Shown here: piece by piece, positions 46,846 through 57,592 of the stretch
Layout: each line of letters begins with the position of its first letter
Numbering within the stretch: the first letter of the stretch is position 1
Assembly: GCF_904849725.1 (NCBI RefSeq)
Contig: NC_058522.1
Coordinates: forward strand, 230,615,084-230,679,083
Source of the DNA: Hordeum vulgare subsp. vulgare
Lineage: Eukaryota; Streptophyta; Magnoliopsida; Poales; Poaceae
Direction of reading: 5' to 3'
DNA length: 64,000 bases
Notes under the pieces: generated by a model
Told to the model about the DNA's origin: nothing
What the model saw: the letters and a program-made list of their open reading frames with translations, nothing else
Database searches by the model: none
Translations under genes and position numbers: made by a program

Positions 46846-47795
46846 TTAATAGCTTTGTGCTAGACCTGATGATTTCAATGATGCTCGTATAGGAATAATA
46901 GTTGAAACATGCAAGAGATCATCACGAATCACATGGCAAGCACATTTAAGTCTTACCCACTTCCTATGCATAGGGATTTTGCAAGAAAATAATTTATTGT
47001 AGCAAGAATCAACTAGCATAGGAAAGCCAAACAAGCATGACTTTGAAACTTTGAACACATAGGGAGGAAACTTGATATTATTGTAATTCCTACAAGCATA
47101 TGTTCCTCCCTCATAATAATTTTCAGTAGCATTATGAAGGAATTCCACAATATAACTATCACATACAACATTATTTTCATGGTGCACAAGCATAGATTTT
47201 TTATTACTACCCACACAAGCAAAATTCATATCATTCATAGTAGTGGGAGCAAACTCAACAAAATAGCTATCATGTGATACTTGATTGATATAATCCAAAT
47301 GAAAATTAAAATCATGATGACAAGTTTCAAGGTTATTATTACTCTTTATAGCATACATGTCATCACCATAATCATCATAGATACTCCCTCCGTTACAGTT
47401 TAAAAGGCATGCACGTGTACCTAGGTCATCAATTTGACTTATATAAAATATATTGTTTAACATAAAAATTATATCATTAGAAAATAGAACATCTAAAGTT
47501 TATAATTATATATTTGTTGTAATATATGCCTCCCATTAAGTTGGTCAAATTGATGACCTAGGTACATGTGTCGAACTTGTAAACTAAGACGGAGGGAGTA
47601 GCAACTTTGTTGTCATAGTCAATTGAAACCTCTACCAAAATTGTGGACTCGTCACTAAATAAAGTTGTGACCTCTCCAAATCCACTTTTATCATTATGAA
47701 AAGATTCAACACCCTCCAAAATAGTGGGATCATTAGTACCTCGAGTTGCACACTTCCAACCCCACTTTCATCAATATAATCATGAGGTGGACATT
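46846..47795 (-). pseudogene. Conserved ORF in the env position of the Athila-type element, split by a MITE
   Basis: Downstream of where pol should be, on the element's sense strand. From about 47795 it reads HDYIDESGVGSVQLE-like text, is interrupted by the Stowaway MITE (47384-47598), and continues 47383-46846 with YDDYGDDMYAIKSNN, DSYFVEFAPTTMNDMN and YKLF/KIPMHRKWVRLKC-like motifs ending SSGLAQSY. The first about 26 codons of the open frame starting at 47463 come from the MITE, so that start is artificial. Athila elements often carry an ORF here of uncertain, sometimes envelope-like, function. I see no clear signal peptide or transmembrane anchor. Confidence 0.55.
47384..47598. mobile_element. 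Stowaway MITE (215 bp)
   Basis: Inverted ends CTCCCTCCGT at 47384 and ACGGAGGGAG ending 47598, flanked by the TA duplication (47382-47383 and 47599-47600). This is the hallmark of grass Stowaway (Tc1/Mariner-type) MITEs. Inner parts also pair (TGTACCTAGGTCATCAATTT against AAATTGATGACCTAGGTACA). It is non-coding and inserted into the env-position ORF. Confidence 0.93.
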
Positions 47796-47796
47796 T

Positions 47797-48215
47797 CCGT
47801 TGTTAAGGCTTTTGAAGCAAGTTAGCAGGTTGCGAAGCAAATCTACACGCGAGTCTCTCTGTGATGAGACACCTTCATTGACTTTAGACAACCTTTCCCA
47901 GATTTGCTTCGCGATCTCAAGATCAGTCACACGGGCGTACTATCCTCTAGTCTGATGGCTATAGATGATGTTATTGGTGTTTGAGTCCAGTGGAGCAAAT
48001 CTCTTCACACCAACAGCACTGACACCTTCGCCAACCTTGGGAACTCAAACCATGATGACATACCAAAGGCTGTTGTCAATGGCTTCGAGATGGATGTGCA
48101 TCCTGTTATTGAAGTATGGGTAATCAATGCCATCCAAGACAGGGCACGCAGCGGTGGAACCTGAACTCGGTATAGGCTATGTGATGATACATGATCTTGG
48201 AACTGGAATCAATTG
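47797..48215 (-). pseudogene. gag: Copia gag N-terminal fragment
   Basis: On the minus strand: LDGIDYPYFNNRMHIHLEA, then VGVKRFAPLDSNTNNIIYS and TDLEIAKQIWERLSKVNEG. This is the pattern of the UBN2-type N-terminal domain of Copia gags, with DG-x-Y-P-Y-x-x-x-R-M and a later AK-x-I-W-x-x-L motif. Stops (for example after SHQTRG) break it. It ends abruptly at about 47797 where Athila sequence begins. It has the right orientation and content to be the missing 5' half of the Copia gag at 10898-12166, about 100 residues of linker being absent. Confidence 0.6.
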
Positions 48216-48287
48216 CAATTGGAGTTGCACTAAAAAAATTATCATATGCATCTTGTTCATCGTGATCGGAATTTTATCTATATTTTT

Positions 48288-51200
48288 GGCCTCGTGAAGG
48301 AGAAAGTATCGCTCTAGCTTGGGGAGGCTTAAGTCAATGTTATATGCATGCCCCAATCATGAGCTCCTGAGGAAATTATTATTCAGGATTTTTGTGCACA
48401 ACTTTCTCGTAATGATCAAACCATGCTCGATACTTCTTTTTCTGGTTCTTTTATGAAGAAGACTATTGAATTCAGGTGGGATCTTTTGCAAAGAATTAAA
48501 CACAACTCTGAAGATTGGGAACTCGGCGAAGGTAAATAATCACGTATAAAACTTGAGTTTGATTGTGTCGAATCTTTTATGAACACTGATGCTTTCAATA
48601 ATTTTAGCAATAAATATGGACTTGACTCTCAGATAGTAACCTCAGTTTGTGAAACCTCTACTGCTCATGTTGACCTACCTAAAGAGAAATGATTTAAGCA
48701 TCATCCACCTATTAAAGAAAAAGTTGAAGAACCAATTAGAGTTGAGGATGAAACTATCATTTACAATGTTGACCGAGTTCTGTCTACAACTTATATTGAG
48801 AAACCACCTTTTCGTGTTAGGATAAAGGAACATGCTAAATCATCAACCGTGGTTAACAAAAGTTATGTTAGAACAACCAGAACCTTTGATAAAATCAAGG
48901 TAGAACCTAGTATTGCTATGGTTAACAATCTCTTGTTCGATAATATTGATATGCATGTTAGTTATTTAAGTGTGGAAGCTGCTACAATTGCCAAACCTGG
49001 TACTAGAGATAAAAATAAACCCATTGTTTGCATGCCTATCGCCTCAGTCAAAATAGGAGATAATTGTTATCACGGTTTATGTGATATTGGTGCTATTGTT
49101 AGTGTTGTTCCTTTTACCTTATATCAAGAAATTATGCATGAGATAGCACTCGCTGAAATAAAAGACATGGATGTTAATATTGAACTTGCTAATAGAGACA
49201 CAATCACACCACTTGGGATTGTTAGAGATGTTGAAGTCTTATGCTGAAAAGTAAAATACCCTACTGATTTCCTCGTTCTTGGATCACCACAAGATTATTT
49301 TTGTCCCATAATATTTGGTAGACCCTTCTTGAACACTATCGATGCTGAAATAGATTGAAATAAAGGAAACTGCCAGTGTTAATTTTGGTGGTATGTCTCA
49401 TGAGTTTAATTTCTCCAAGTTGAGTAAGGAACCCCATGATAAAGATTTGCCTAGTAAATATGAAATAAGTGGTCTTGATTCTATTGCCATTCCTCCTATT
49501 GATCAATTAGAACAACATTTTCTTGACCATGGAAATGATATGCATATGTGTGAAAGAAATGAAATAGATAAAATGTTCTTTGAACAACAGCCTATCCTTA
49601 AACACAACTTGCCTATGGATACTCTAGGAGGTCCTCCTCCACCCAGGGGTGATCATGTGTTTGAATTAAAACAATTACTTGACACTTTGAAATATGCTTC
49701 TCATGATGAAAAGAAGATATATAATGTTATTATCAATGCTAACCTTACAGAGCATGAAGAAAAAAGATTGTTAAAAACTTCAAGGAAGCACCGAGCTGCT
49801 ATTGGGTATACTCCTGATGATTTTAAGGGCATTAGTCCCACTCTCTATCAGCACAAGATTAATATGGAACTTGATGCCAGACCCGTTGTTGATCACCGAT
49901 GTAGATGAATCCCAAAATGAAAGAAGTGGCAAGAAATGAAATATCAAAGCTTCTGGAAGCACGTATAATTTATCCCATAGCTGATAGTAGATGGGTAAGT
50001 CCTGCTAATTGTGTTCCTAAGAAAGGAGGTATTAGTGTTGTTCCTAATGATAAAAATGAACTCATTCCACAAAGAATTTTGACTCGATATAGAATGGTAA
50101 CAGATTTTAGAAAAATAAACAAAGCTACTAGAAAAGATCATTATCCTTTACCCTTCATAGATCAAATGCTAGAAATATTATCTAAGCACACACATTTTTT
50201 GCTTTCTACATGGTTATCTGTTTTTTCTCAAATACCTGTGTCACAACCTGATCAAGAGAAAACCACCTTTACTTGTCCTTTTGGAACCTATGCTTATAAG
50301 CATATGCCTTTTGGACTATGCAATGCACCTACTACCTTTCAAAGATGTATGATTTCTATATTCTCTTATTTTTGTGAAAGGACTGTTGAGGTTTTCATGG
50401 ATGATTTTTTTCATTTATGGAACTTCTTTTGATGATTTCTTAAGCAACCTTGATCGAGTTTTGCAGAGATGTGAGAAAATTAACCTAGTCTTGAATTGGG
50501 AGAAGTGCCACTTTATGGTAAATGAAGGTATTGTCTTGGGTCATAAAATTTTTGAATGAGGTATTGAGGTGGATGAGGCTAAAGTTGATGCCATTGAGAA
50601 TATGTCGTGACCTAAAGAGATTAAAGGTATCCGTAGTTTCCTTGGTCATGCTGGTTTCTATAGGAGGTTTATTAAATACTTCTCTAAAATTTCTAGACCT
50701 CTTACTAATTAATTATAGAAGGATATTCCTTTCTTTTTTGATGATGATTTTGTAGAAGCCTTTGAAACACTTAAGAAAGTCTTAACTTCTGCACCTATTG
50801 GTCAACCACCTGATTGGAACTTGCCTTTTAAAATTATGTGTGATGCTAGTGATTATGTTGTTGGTGTTACCTAGGACAAAGATTTGATAAGAAATCAAAT
50901 GTTCTCCACTATGCTAGTAAAACACTAGACAGTACCCTTAGAAATTATGCTACCACTGGAAAATAATTCTTAGTAGTTGTATTTTCTTGTGTTAAATTTG
51001 GATCTTACATTGTTGATTCTGAAGTAATTGTTCACACTGATCATGGTGCTATTAAATCTTATGGAAAAGAAAGATGGTAAACCTAGACTTATTACGTGGG
51101 TTCTTTTGCTACAAGAATTTATTTGCATATCATTGATAGGAAAGGAGCTGAGAACCTCGTAGCTGATAGTTTTCTAGTTAAGAAAATGTTCATGATGACC

Positions 51201-51731
51201 CACTACCTATTGATGATAACTTCCTTGATGAACAACTAGTTGTGGTCAATGTTTCACATAACACACTGTGGTTTGCTGATTATGCTGATTACATTGTTGC
51301 TAAATACATACCACCTAGTTTTACCTATCAGCAAAAGAAAAAATTCATCTTTGAATTAAGACATTACTTTTGGGATGACCAACATCTTTATAAAGAGTCA
51401 ATACATGGTATTATTAGAGGTTGTGTACCTCAGCATGAACATGAACAAATCCTTCGGAAGTGTCACTCTGAGGCTTATGTAGGATACCATGTGGGAGATA
51501 GAACTGCACACAAGGTATTACATACTCGATTTTATTGGCCTACTCTTTCAAAGATGCTCGTAAGTTTGTCCTCTCTTGTGATGAATGTCAAAGAATTGGT
51601 AATATTGGTAGACATCCAGAAATGCCTACGAATTATTCACTTGTTATTAAACCATTTCATATTTGGGGATTTGATTATATGGAAACTTTTCCTTCCTCAA
51701 GGGGTATACACATATTTTGGTTGATGTTGAT
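48288..51731 (+). pseudogene. gag-pol: Athila-type Gypsy gag C-terminus and pol, decayed
   Basis: The gag end is at about 48288-48700. The protease frame 48849-49247 has CDIGAIVSVVPFTLYQEIM and continues to IIFGRPFLNTIDAEID near 49360. RT starts at 49905, with WVSPANCVPKKGG, YRMVTDFRKINKATRKDHYPL, FGLCNAPTTFQRC and the active site VFMDDF near 50395. A frameshift follows, then KINLVLNWEKCHF. RNase H is at about 50800-51150 with multiple frame breaks, and integrase at 51242-51731 (zinc region [18 protein letters not shown] and CDECQRIGN; core begins WGFDYMETF). Integrase is cut at 51731 by a new LTR. At least five stops or frameshifts are present. Confidence 0.87.
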
Positions 51732-53305
51732 TGATACGTCTCCAACGTATCTATAATTTTTTATTGTTCCATGCTATTTTATTATCTGTTTTGGATGTTT
51801 TATATGCATTTATATGTTATTTTATATTTATTTTGGGACTAACCTATTAATCTAGAGCCTAGTGCCAGTTTCTGTTTTTTCCACGTTTTTGAGTATTGCA
51901 GATAAGGAATATTAAACGGAGTCCAAAAGGAATGAAATATCCAGAAAGGTTTTTCTTGGACCAGAAGACACCCATTAGACTTGGAGTAGGAGCAGGGCAT
52001 CTGCCTCGAGGCCACAAGCCTGCAGGGTGTGCCCTGGGGGGGTGGCCGCGCCCCCTGGCTTGTGGGCCCCCTGCAGGTCTCCTAACCCTATTCTTTGGCC
52101 TATAAATTCCCAATTATTCCCATGTCGCCAAAAACAGCCACGAAAATACTTCTAAGTCGTCGGGAGCCTCTGTTCTCGTAATATTCAATCTGGTAGCTTT
52201 TCCGGTAATCTGCCACAGAGGGAATTGATCATGGAGGGCATCTACATCAACTCCATGGCCCCACCTATGATGTGTGAGTAGTTCACCACAAGCCTACGGG
52301 TCCATAGCTAGTAGCTAAATGGCTTCTTCTCTCTCTTTGATCTTCAATACCATGTTCTTCCTGATCTTCATGGAGATCTATCCGATGTAATACTCTTTTG
52401 CGGTGTGTTTGTCAAGATCCGATGAATTGTGAGTTTATGTTCAGATTATCTATGAATATTATTTGAGTCTCTTATGAATTCTTATATGCATGATTTCATA
52501 TCTTTGCAAGTCTCTTCGAATTATTGTTTTGGGTTGGCCAACTAGATTGGTAATTCTTGCAATTGTAGAAGTGCTTAGTTTTTGGTTCAATCTTGCGGCG
52601 TCCTCACGTGGTGACATAGTACGGGTAGCAAGGCACGTATTGTCTTGTTTCCATCGAGGATAAAAAGACGGAGTTTTCATCATATTACTTGAGTTTATCT
52701 CTCTACATCATGTCACCTTACTTAATGCGTTACTCTGTTCTTCATGAACTTAATTCTCTAGATGTAGGTATGAGTCGGTCGATGTGTGGAGTAATAGTAG
52801 TAGATGCAGAATCGTTACGGTCTACTTGACACGGACGTGATGCCTATATGAATAATCATTTCCCTAAATATCTTCATAATTATTCGCTTTTCTATCAATT
52901 GCTCGACAGTAATTTGTTCACCCACTAATTATTTTCCTTTATGAGAGAAGCCTCTAGTGAAACTTATTGCCCCCGGGTCTATTTTCCATATCATATTTTC
53001 AGATCTATAAACCAAAAATACCAAAAATACTTTGCTGCAATTTATTTACTTTGTTTCCTAAATCTTTTATATCTATCTCTATCAGGTCTCATCCTTGCAA
53101 ATAACTCTGAAGGGATTGACAACCCATTTATAGCGTTGGGTGCAAGTGTTTGATTGTTTGTGTAGGTACTACTATTGGGGCCTTGCTTGTTCCTCCTACT
53201 AGATTGATACATTGGTTCTCAACAAACTAAGGAAAATACTTATCTAGTTCGCTGCATCACCCTTTCCTCTTCAAGAGAAAACCAACGCAAGCTCAAGAGG
53301 TAGCA
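51732..53305 (+). repeat. 5' LTR of the right-hand Athila-type element (1574 bp)
   Basis: TGATACGTCTCCAACGTATC at 51732 to CAAGAGGTAGCA at 53305. The primer site begins 12 bp later. A TATA-like CCTATAAATTCCC lies near 52100-52112, about a third into the LTR, followed by a CT-rich leader. Small frames here are not genes. Confidence 0.87.
52101..52109 (+). promoter_or_regulatory. TATA-like element of the Athila-type 5' LTR
   Basis: GGCCTATAAATTCCC shortly after a GC-rich stretch, followed about 30 bp downstream by sequence where transcription could begin. Position in the LTR fits the U3/R boundary. Predicted only. Confidence 0.5.
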
Positions 53306-53316
53306 AGAAGGAATTC

Positions 53317-53334
53317 TCGCGCCGTTGCCAGGGA
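53317..53334 (+). other. Primer-binding site, tRNA-Asp type
   Basis: TCGCGCCGTTGCCAGGGA matches the complement of the tRNA-Asp 3' end (TGGCGCCGTTGCCGGGGA) at all but two positions. tRNA-Asp priming is known for Athila elements, which supports the lineage call. Confidence 0.75.
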
Positions 53335-53542
53335 GGATACATAGCAAGATCACGCCTACCAAGTACCCATCACAAACTCATCTCTTGCATTTACTTTCTT
53401 TGCCATTTTCCTCTCATTTTCCTCTCCCCCACTCCTAAAACGATTTTCCGAAAATACCAAAAAGATTTTCCTTTTTATTCACCCATTTTCCGTTCGCCTT
53501 TTTGTTTGCTTGCTTGTGTGCTAGATTGTTTGCTTTGTCACG

Positions 53543-54073
53543 ATGGCTCAAGAGAATACCAAGTTATTATTACTCCGATTGCTCCCGCCACTAGTGTGGA
53601 ATCTTGTGAAATTAATGCCGCTTTGCTCAATCTTGTTATGAAAGAATAATTTTCTGGCCTTCCTAGTGATTATGTCGCATCCCATCTAAATACTTTTGTT
53701 GAGTTGTGTGATATGCAAAAGAACAAAGATGTGGATAATGAAATTGTTAAATTAAAGCTATTTCCTTTCTCACTATGAGATCGTGCCAAAACTTGGTTTT
53801 CATCTTTACCTAAAAATAGTATTGATTCATGGAATAAGTGTAAAGATGCTTTTATTTCCAAGTACTTTCCCGCCGCCAAGATTATCACCCTTAGGAACAA
53901 TATAATGAATTCTAAGCAACTTGATCATGAGCATGTTGCACAATCTTGGGATAGGATAAAACTATTGATTAGGAATTGCCTCACGCATGGTTTGAGTTTA
54001 TGGATGATTATACAAAAAAATTATGCACGATTGAATTTTCCTTCTAAAAATCATTTAGATTCCGACGCGGGTG
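53543..54073 (+). pseudogene. gag: Athila-type gag, first segment
   Basis: ATG 53543 begins MAQENTK, the usual start of this gag. The following text is shifted in frame but keeps SCEINAALLNLV, VELCDMQKNKDV, FISKYFPAAKIITL and EHVAQSWDRIKLL. It has a stop in place of a codon near 53647 and others later. It breaks at 54073 where the Tat-like element entered, and resumes at 58465. Confidence 0.8.
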
Positions 54074-55038
54074 TGTCGGGAAAATGACACCTATGGGAAC
54101 CTCCAAGGATACCTTGATCGTTCGGCGGGGAGAAGGGTGGCGCCAAGAGCAGAGCTAGCGATCAGCACCGGGAAAGGTTTTACCCAGGTTCGAGCCGTTT
54201 AGTGCGTAAAACCCTACTCCTGCTTTGTTTGTTGTATTAGGTGCTTACTGTAGGATTACTTGCTACAATGACTCCCTATTGGCCAATGCACAAAGTGTCC
54301 CATCTTAGAACTGACCCTTGGGTCTCCTTTTATAGGCAAAGGGGTCACCAACAGTGCTCAACAGAGGGTTCTCGATCTGCATAGTGAACAGGGTTCACCG
54401 ATATCTATCTACGTGGTGTCAGGGGTAGTAAATGCCTCGCCGGTCTCCTGACCCGCATCAGGATGGAATCGACATGTACCCATGTGTTTTGACACCTGGG
54501 TGTTGTGCTGGCGCATGAGGGATGCGCTGGCGCTATGGTAGTCGGTGGCACAGTGGCAGGAGGGAACACGTGGCGGTGAATTGGGCTTACCGGGCTGGTG
54601 CCCTTGCCAGTGACCTAGTCTACCTTCCGGGCAAGGACATCTTGTCAGGGCCTTGTCTATCTTCCCGGCAAGGAGGGCTTGCGGGGGCCTTGAATGCTTT
54701 CCCAGCAAGGAACCCTCGTTGGGGGCGTCGGACGTCTTCTCGAGAAGAAGGGCTTGCCGGGGCCTTGAATGCTTTCCCAGCAAGGAACCCTCGTTGGGGC
54801 GTCGGACGTCTTCTCGAGAAGAAGGGCTTGCCGGGGCCTTGAATGCCTTCCCGACAAGTGGGGCTTGTGGGGGCCTTGGAGCTTGGGGTTATTCCTCACA
54901 CCCTTGGAGGGGTGTGGACTTGGTGAATTTGGAGGTTAGTCTTCCTGCCATCCTTCGTCGTGCCTTGCTGTCAAAGGGGTTCCTGGCGCCCGTGCACAAG
55001 TTGGGGCACAGGAGACCCCAGTCTTCAGTGCATCGACA
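54074..55038 (-). repeat. 3' LTR with an internal 75-bp tandem duplication
   Basis: A unit beginning GGCCTTGAATGCTTTCCCAG occurs at 54686-54760 and again at 54761-54834, the units differing by one G. A partial third start lies at 54835. The opposite LTR has a single, more diverged version, so the duplication arose after insertion or in the source copy's LTR. TATA-like CTTTTATAGGCAAAGGGGTC is near 54329-54348. Confidence 0.85.
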
Positions 55039-55543
55039 GGAGCCCCCGGGCCTGGGCCGTACACGCGCGCGAGGCCTCGTTGGGCTAGGCCCAAAGTGGT
55101 GCAAGGGCCTCCGTGACAGGGTATCTTGCGGTTTGGAGCCATTGGTAGCGGTCTTTCCCCATGTCGCGCATTGAACGCACGAAGTGGAGAGGCATGCACA
55201 CAGTGGCCGTCCCACCTTCCGAAACGCTTCTGCGACGTGCGAGGCATGTGCAGTAATGGTTGGGAAAGTGGCGATTGTGGCCTTAAAAGTCGCAGCGGTG
55301 GCAGGGCCCGCCCATGCATGCATTTGTGCAGTAGGGTGGCTCCCTGTTCTCCCGTGATCATGGGCGATTGGGCAAGAGGGGCGGCGGTTTCTGGAGTGAG
55401 GAGGGCTAGACCCCACGCCTCGCCCTATAAATTAGGGTGTTTGCGAGGGAGTTTTGCTCATCCACCCAACTCCTGAAACGCACAACACCCCCAACCCCTT
55501 ATGTAGTATCTTCCTTAGCTTCAGGTGCCGCTCACCCCTAATC

Positions 55544-56214
55544 ATGTTTAGGGGACGAGGGCGGCCACCATCAGCCGCTAGAGCGGTGAGAGGATCCTGT
55601 TCGGATCATGCCACAACTTCAAGGGCCGCAACTGCGGAGGGTGGCCCGAGCACCCGAGGTGGCCGAGTGGCAAGGCGCCATGGTCCCGCGGAGGCCGTGG
55701 CGAGGGAAGTCGGGATGCTACTCCAGCACCCCCGCCTTCTCCGACGCTTGTTCCCGAGGGGACTCATGTTGAAAGGACTCCGTTAGAGTTCCTTCTCAAA
55801 CTGCAAGGCCGCATCAGGACCTGGCTTCAACTCCCCATCGCCTTCGCCAAGGCGATGAGCGAAGAGAACCTCCCAATGTTGTGGCTCCAGGTGCATGGTT
55901 GCGGCAACGGCGCCGTACCGGTGGTCGTGGAGCAACCGAGGCCTCGGCTCCTGTTCGTTGGCCGTGGGTGCAAGAGCTTCGCTCGTGCCCATAATCTTTG
56001 GGATGGGCACGTTCTTCACTTCAAAATGATGGCGGACAACCTGCTCTCCGTCAAGATATACGGGAGCTCAGGTGTGCGCCTCAACTTCTGCGAAGAGAGC
56101 TCGAGCGGGACTGAAAGCCCTTTCTCGTACGAGGCGACGAGGAAGGGACAAACAGGAGCAACATCGGATACGGGTCAGATCCTCGGCAGGCTAAGCCTGG
56201 GTACAAGGACCTGA
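55544..56214 (+). pseudogene. Antisense ORF with a B3-like DNA-binding domain remnant
   Basis: Opposite to the element's own orientation. The first frame starts at 55544 (MFRGRGRPPSAARAVRG), is arginine/alanine-rich and ends at 55786. A frameshift just before 55777 moves the continuing text (TPLEFLLKLQGRIRTWLQL) to the frame that runs to 56214. There the segment GRGCKSFARAHNLWDGH, then HFKMMADNLLSVKIYGSSG, has the layout of the C-terminal half of a plant B3 domain (aromatic-x-x-F, N-x-L-x-x-G-x-x-x-x-F, then a beta strand V-x-I-Y). Known B3 proteins bind DNA in the nucleus. Here the typical tryptophan of GW is cysteine. Domain call is by motif only. Confidence 0.58.
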
Positions 56215-57570
56215 CCTCGGACTGACCGCCGGCTGGACCATCACCGTCAGTCCGCGGCTCTACTCCTCCCTAATTGGGACCGACGTGCCGGAAGAATCAA
56301 CGCTGCCGCATATTGCTGGCAGCACCTAGTTCTTAGCTCCGCCGTCCCTTCTGGCCCCGTTCTCCTCCGCGCAGTGTTGGTCCAGGAGGAGCCAGCCTGG
56401 GGTGCGCCGGGGGCCTTGCCGCTTTTTGTCTTCTTGAACTTCTATCCGACAAGCATTGTCCCTCGCCAAAGACAGTATCATAGGTTAGAGTAGTAAAAAT
56501 CATCCATGTAATATGTATGAGCTTGCCTCAAACAAATGAATGAAATATTGTTTCCTTTTTGTCTGATCCTTCTTTTTGTATGATACACTCCTTGCGCTTT
56601 GCGGAAGCTCGCCGGCTTGTCTGGTCCTGCTGCTAGTGATCAGAGAAACGGGTCCTTAGCGGTTCGTCGGAGGGGTCGTTACTGGGAAGACTCCTTTCCG
56701 CACTCAGTGCAATCATTAAATTGTCGAGCGCGGCTCGAGGCAAAATAAGGTGCTGCGTAGCCGCTTGGTTTGTTGAACAAGTTCAAAACAGTGTGAAGGC
56801 GCTCTGTCGCTGTTCAGGTCGTTGAACGCGTTTGAAACAGAACCAAGGTGCACTAATCCTAGCAAGGTTCCTTCTGCGCGCAGGTTTCTCGAACAAAGAT
56901 TGGGATTTCTAGAAAGCAAACAACCTATCTACTCAAAAAAATTATCTAGAGTTTTCGTCACTTATCTGTTGTGTTGCGGCACTTCTTCTCGCGACGTCTG
57001 AACCTTTTCCTGGGGCCTCAGATCCCGGGCAAGCAGGATGTTACACCCCCCGGCAACCTCCTCGCCGGCAAGATTCTTGCTGATAGTCTTTGACCATCGC
57101 GTGGGAAAGGGGCTTGCTGGGGTGTAACTCCTTTTTCTCTTTTGGGCAGGCTATGCTAGCGGAGCCCGCAAGCACATCTTTGGTGGCGACGCGACACTTC
57201 CAGGGGAGAAAACGTTTTCGCTGGAGTGCGTGCTGGGGCTTCGGGACCTGTTGGCGCATCCTCGACGGTATGCATCACTCCGCAGAGGTGCGTCCGCTGG
57301 AGTATGCGCCGGAGGCCTCGCCGAAGCACCCAGGCACACCCTCGACAGCAACGCACTATCCTGGAGCGGCACATCAGCCTGGTGGCGTCAAACTCGGGGT
57401 CTCCGCTTCCTTGGCCTAGGCTTGCGCAGCAGCGCGCGTGCGCAGAAGCTAGGAGACCATGGCAAAGTGGGGCAACCACCACTATCTCATTCTTCGGGGA
57501 ATTGCGGCGGTGTTCTCAACTCCTAAAAATCTGGGGCAGAGCTTGCTCAGATTAGCTCACATGCCCTCAC
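56215..57570. other. Interior of the Tat-like element without recognisable genes
   Basis: The first part (56215-56560) looks like the untranslated end of the antisense ORF: it turns AT-rich and has AATGAAATATTG near 56540 as a weak polyadenylation-like signal. The GC-rich part 57060-57560 may be a decayed gag N-terminus on the minus strand; overlapping frames on both strands share no known motif, so no CDS is called. Confidence 0.45.
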
Positions 57571-57592
57571 CCCCTACCTGGCGCGCCAAAGA

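Larger units (their letters stand above)
12465..47795 (-). mobile_element. 3' part of an Athila-lineage Gypsy element hosting most of the central nest
   Basis: Its 3' LTR is in two pieces (12465-13138 and 38142-38590) split by the Fatima-like insertion. To the right are its polypurine tract (38591-38605), a long AT-rich tail and a conserved ORF (46846-47795). On the minus strand the LTR runs from TGATACGTCTCCAACG (38590) to GTAGACTACA (12465). Pol, gag and the 5' LTR are absent: at about 47795 the sequence changes to a Copia gag fragment. It also hosts a Mutator-type MITE, a 4.1-kb solo LTR and a Stowaway MITE. CCAGT (12460-12464) is the expected duplication. Confidence 0.75.

Noticed and set aside
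46846..47463. A true viral envelope gene
   Set aside because: The ORF is in the env position, but I see no signal peptide, fusion peptide or membrane anchor, so only position can be claimed.
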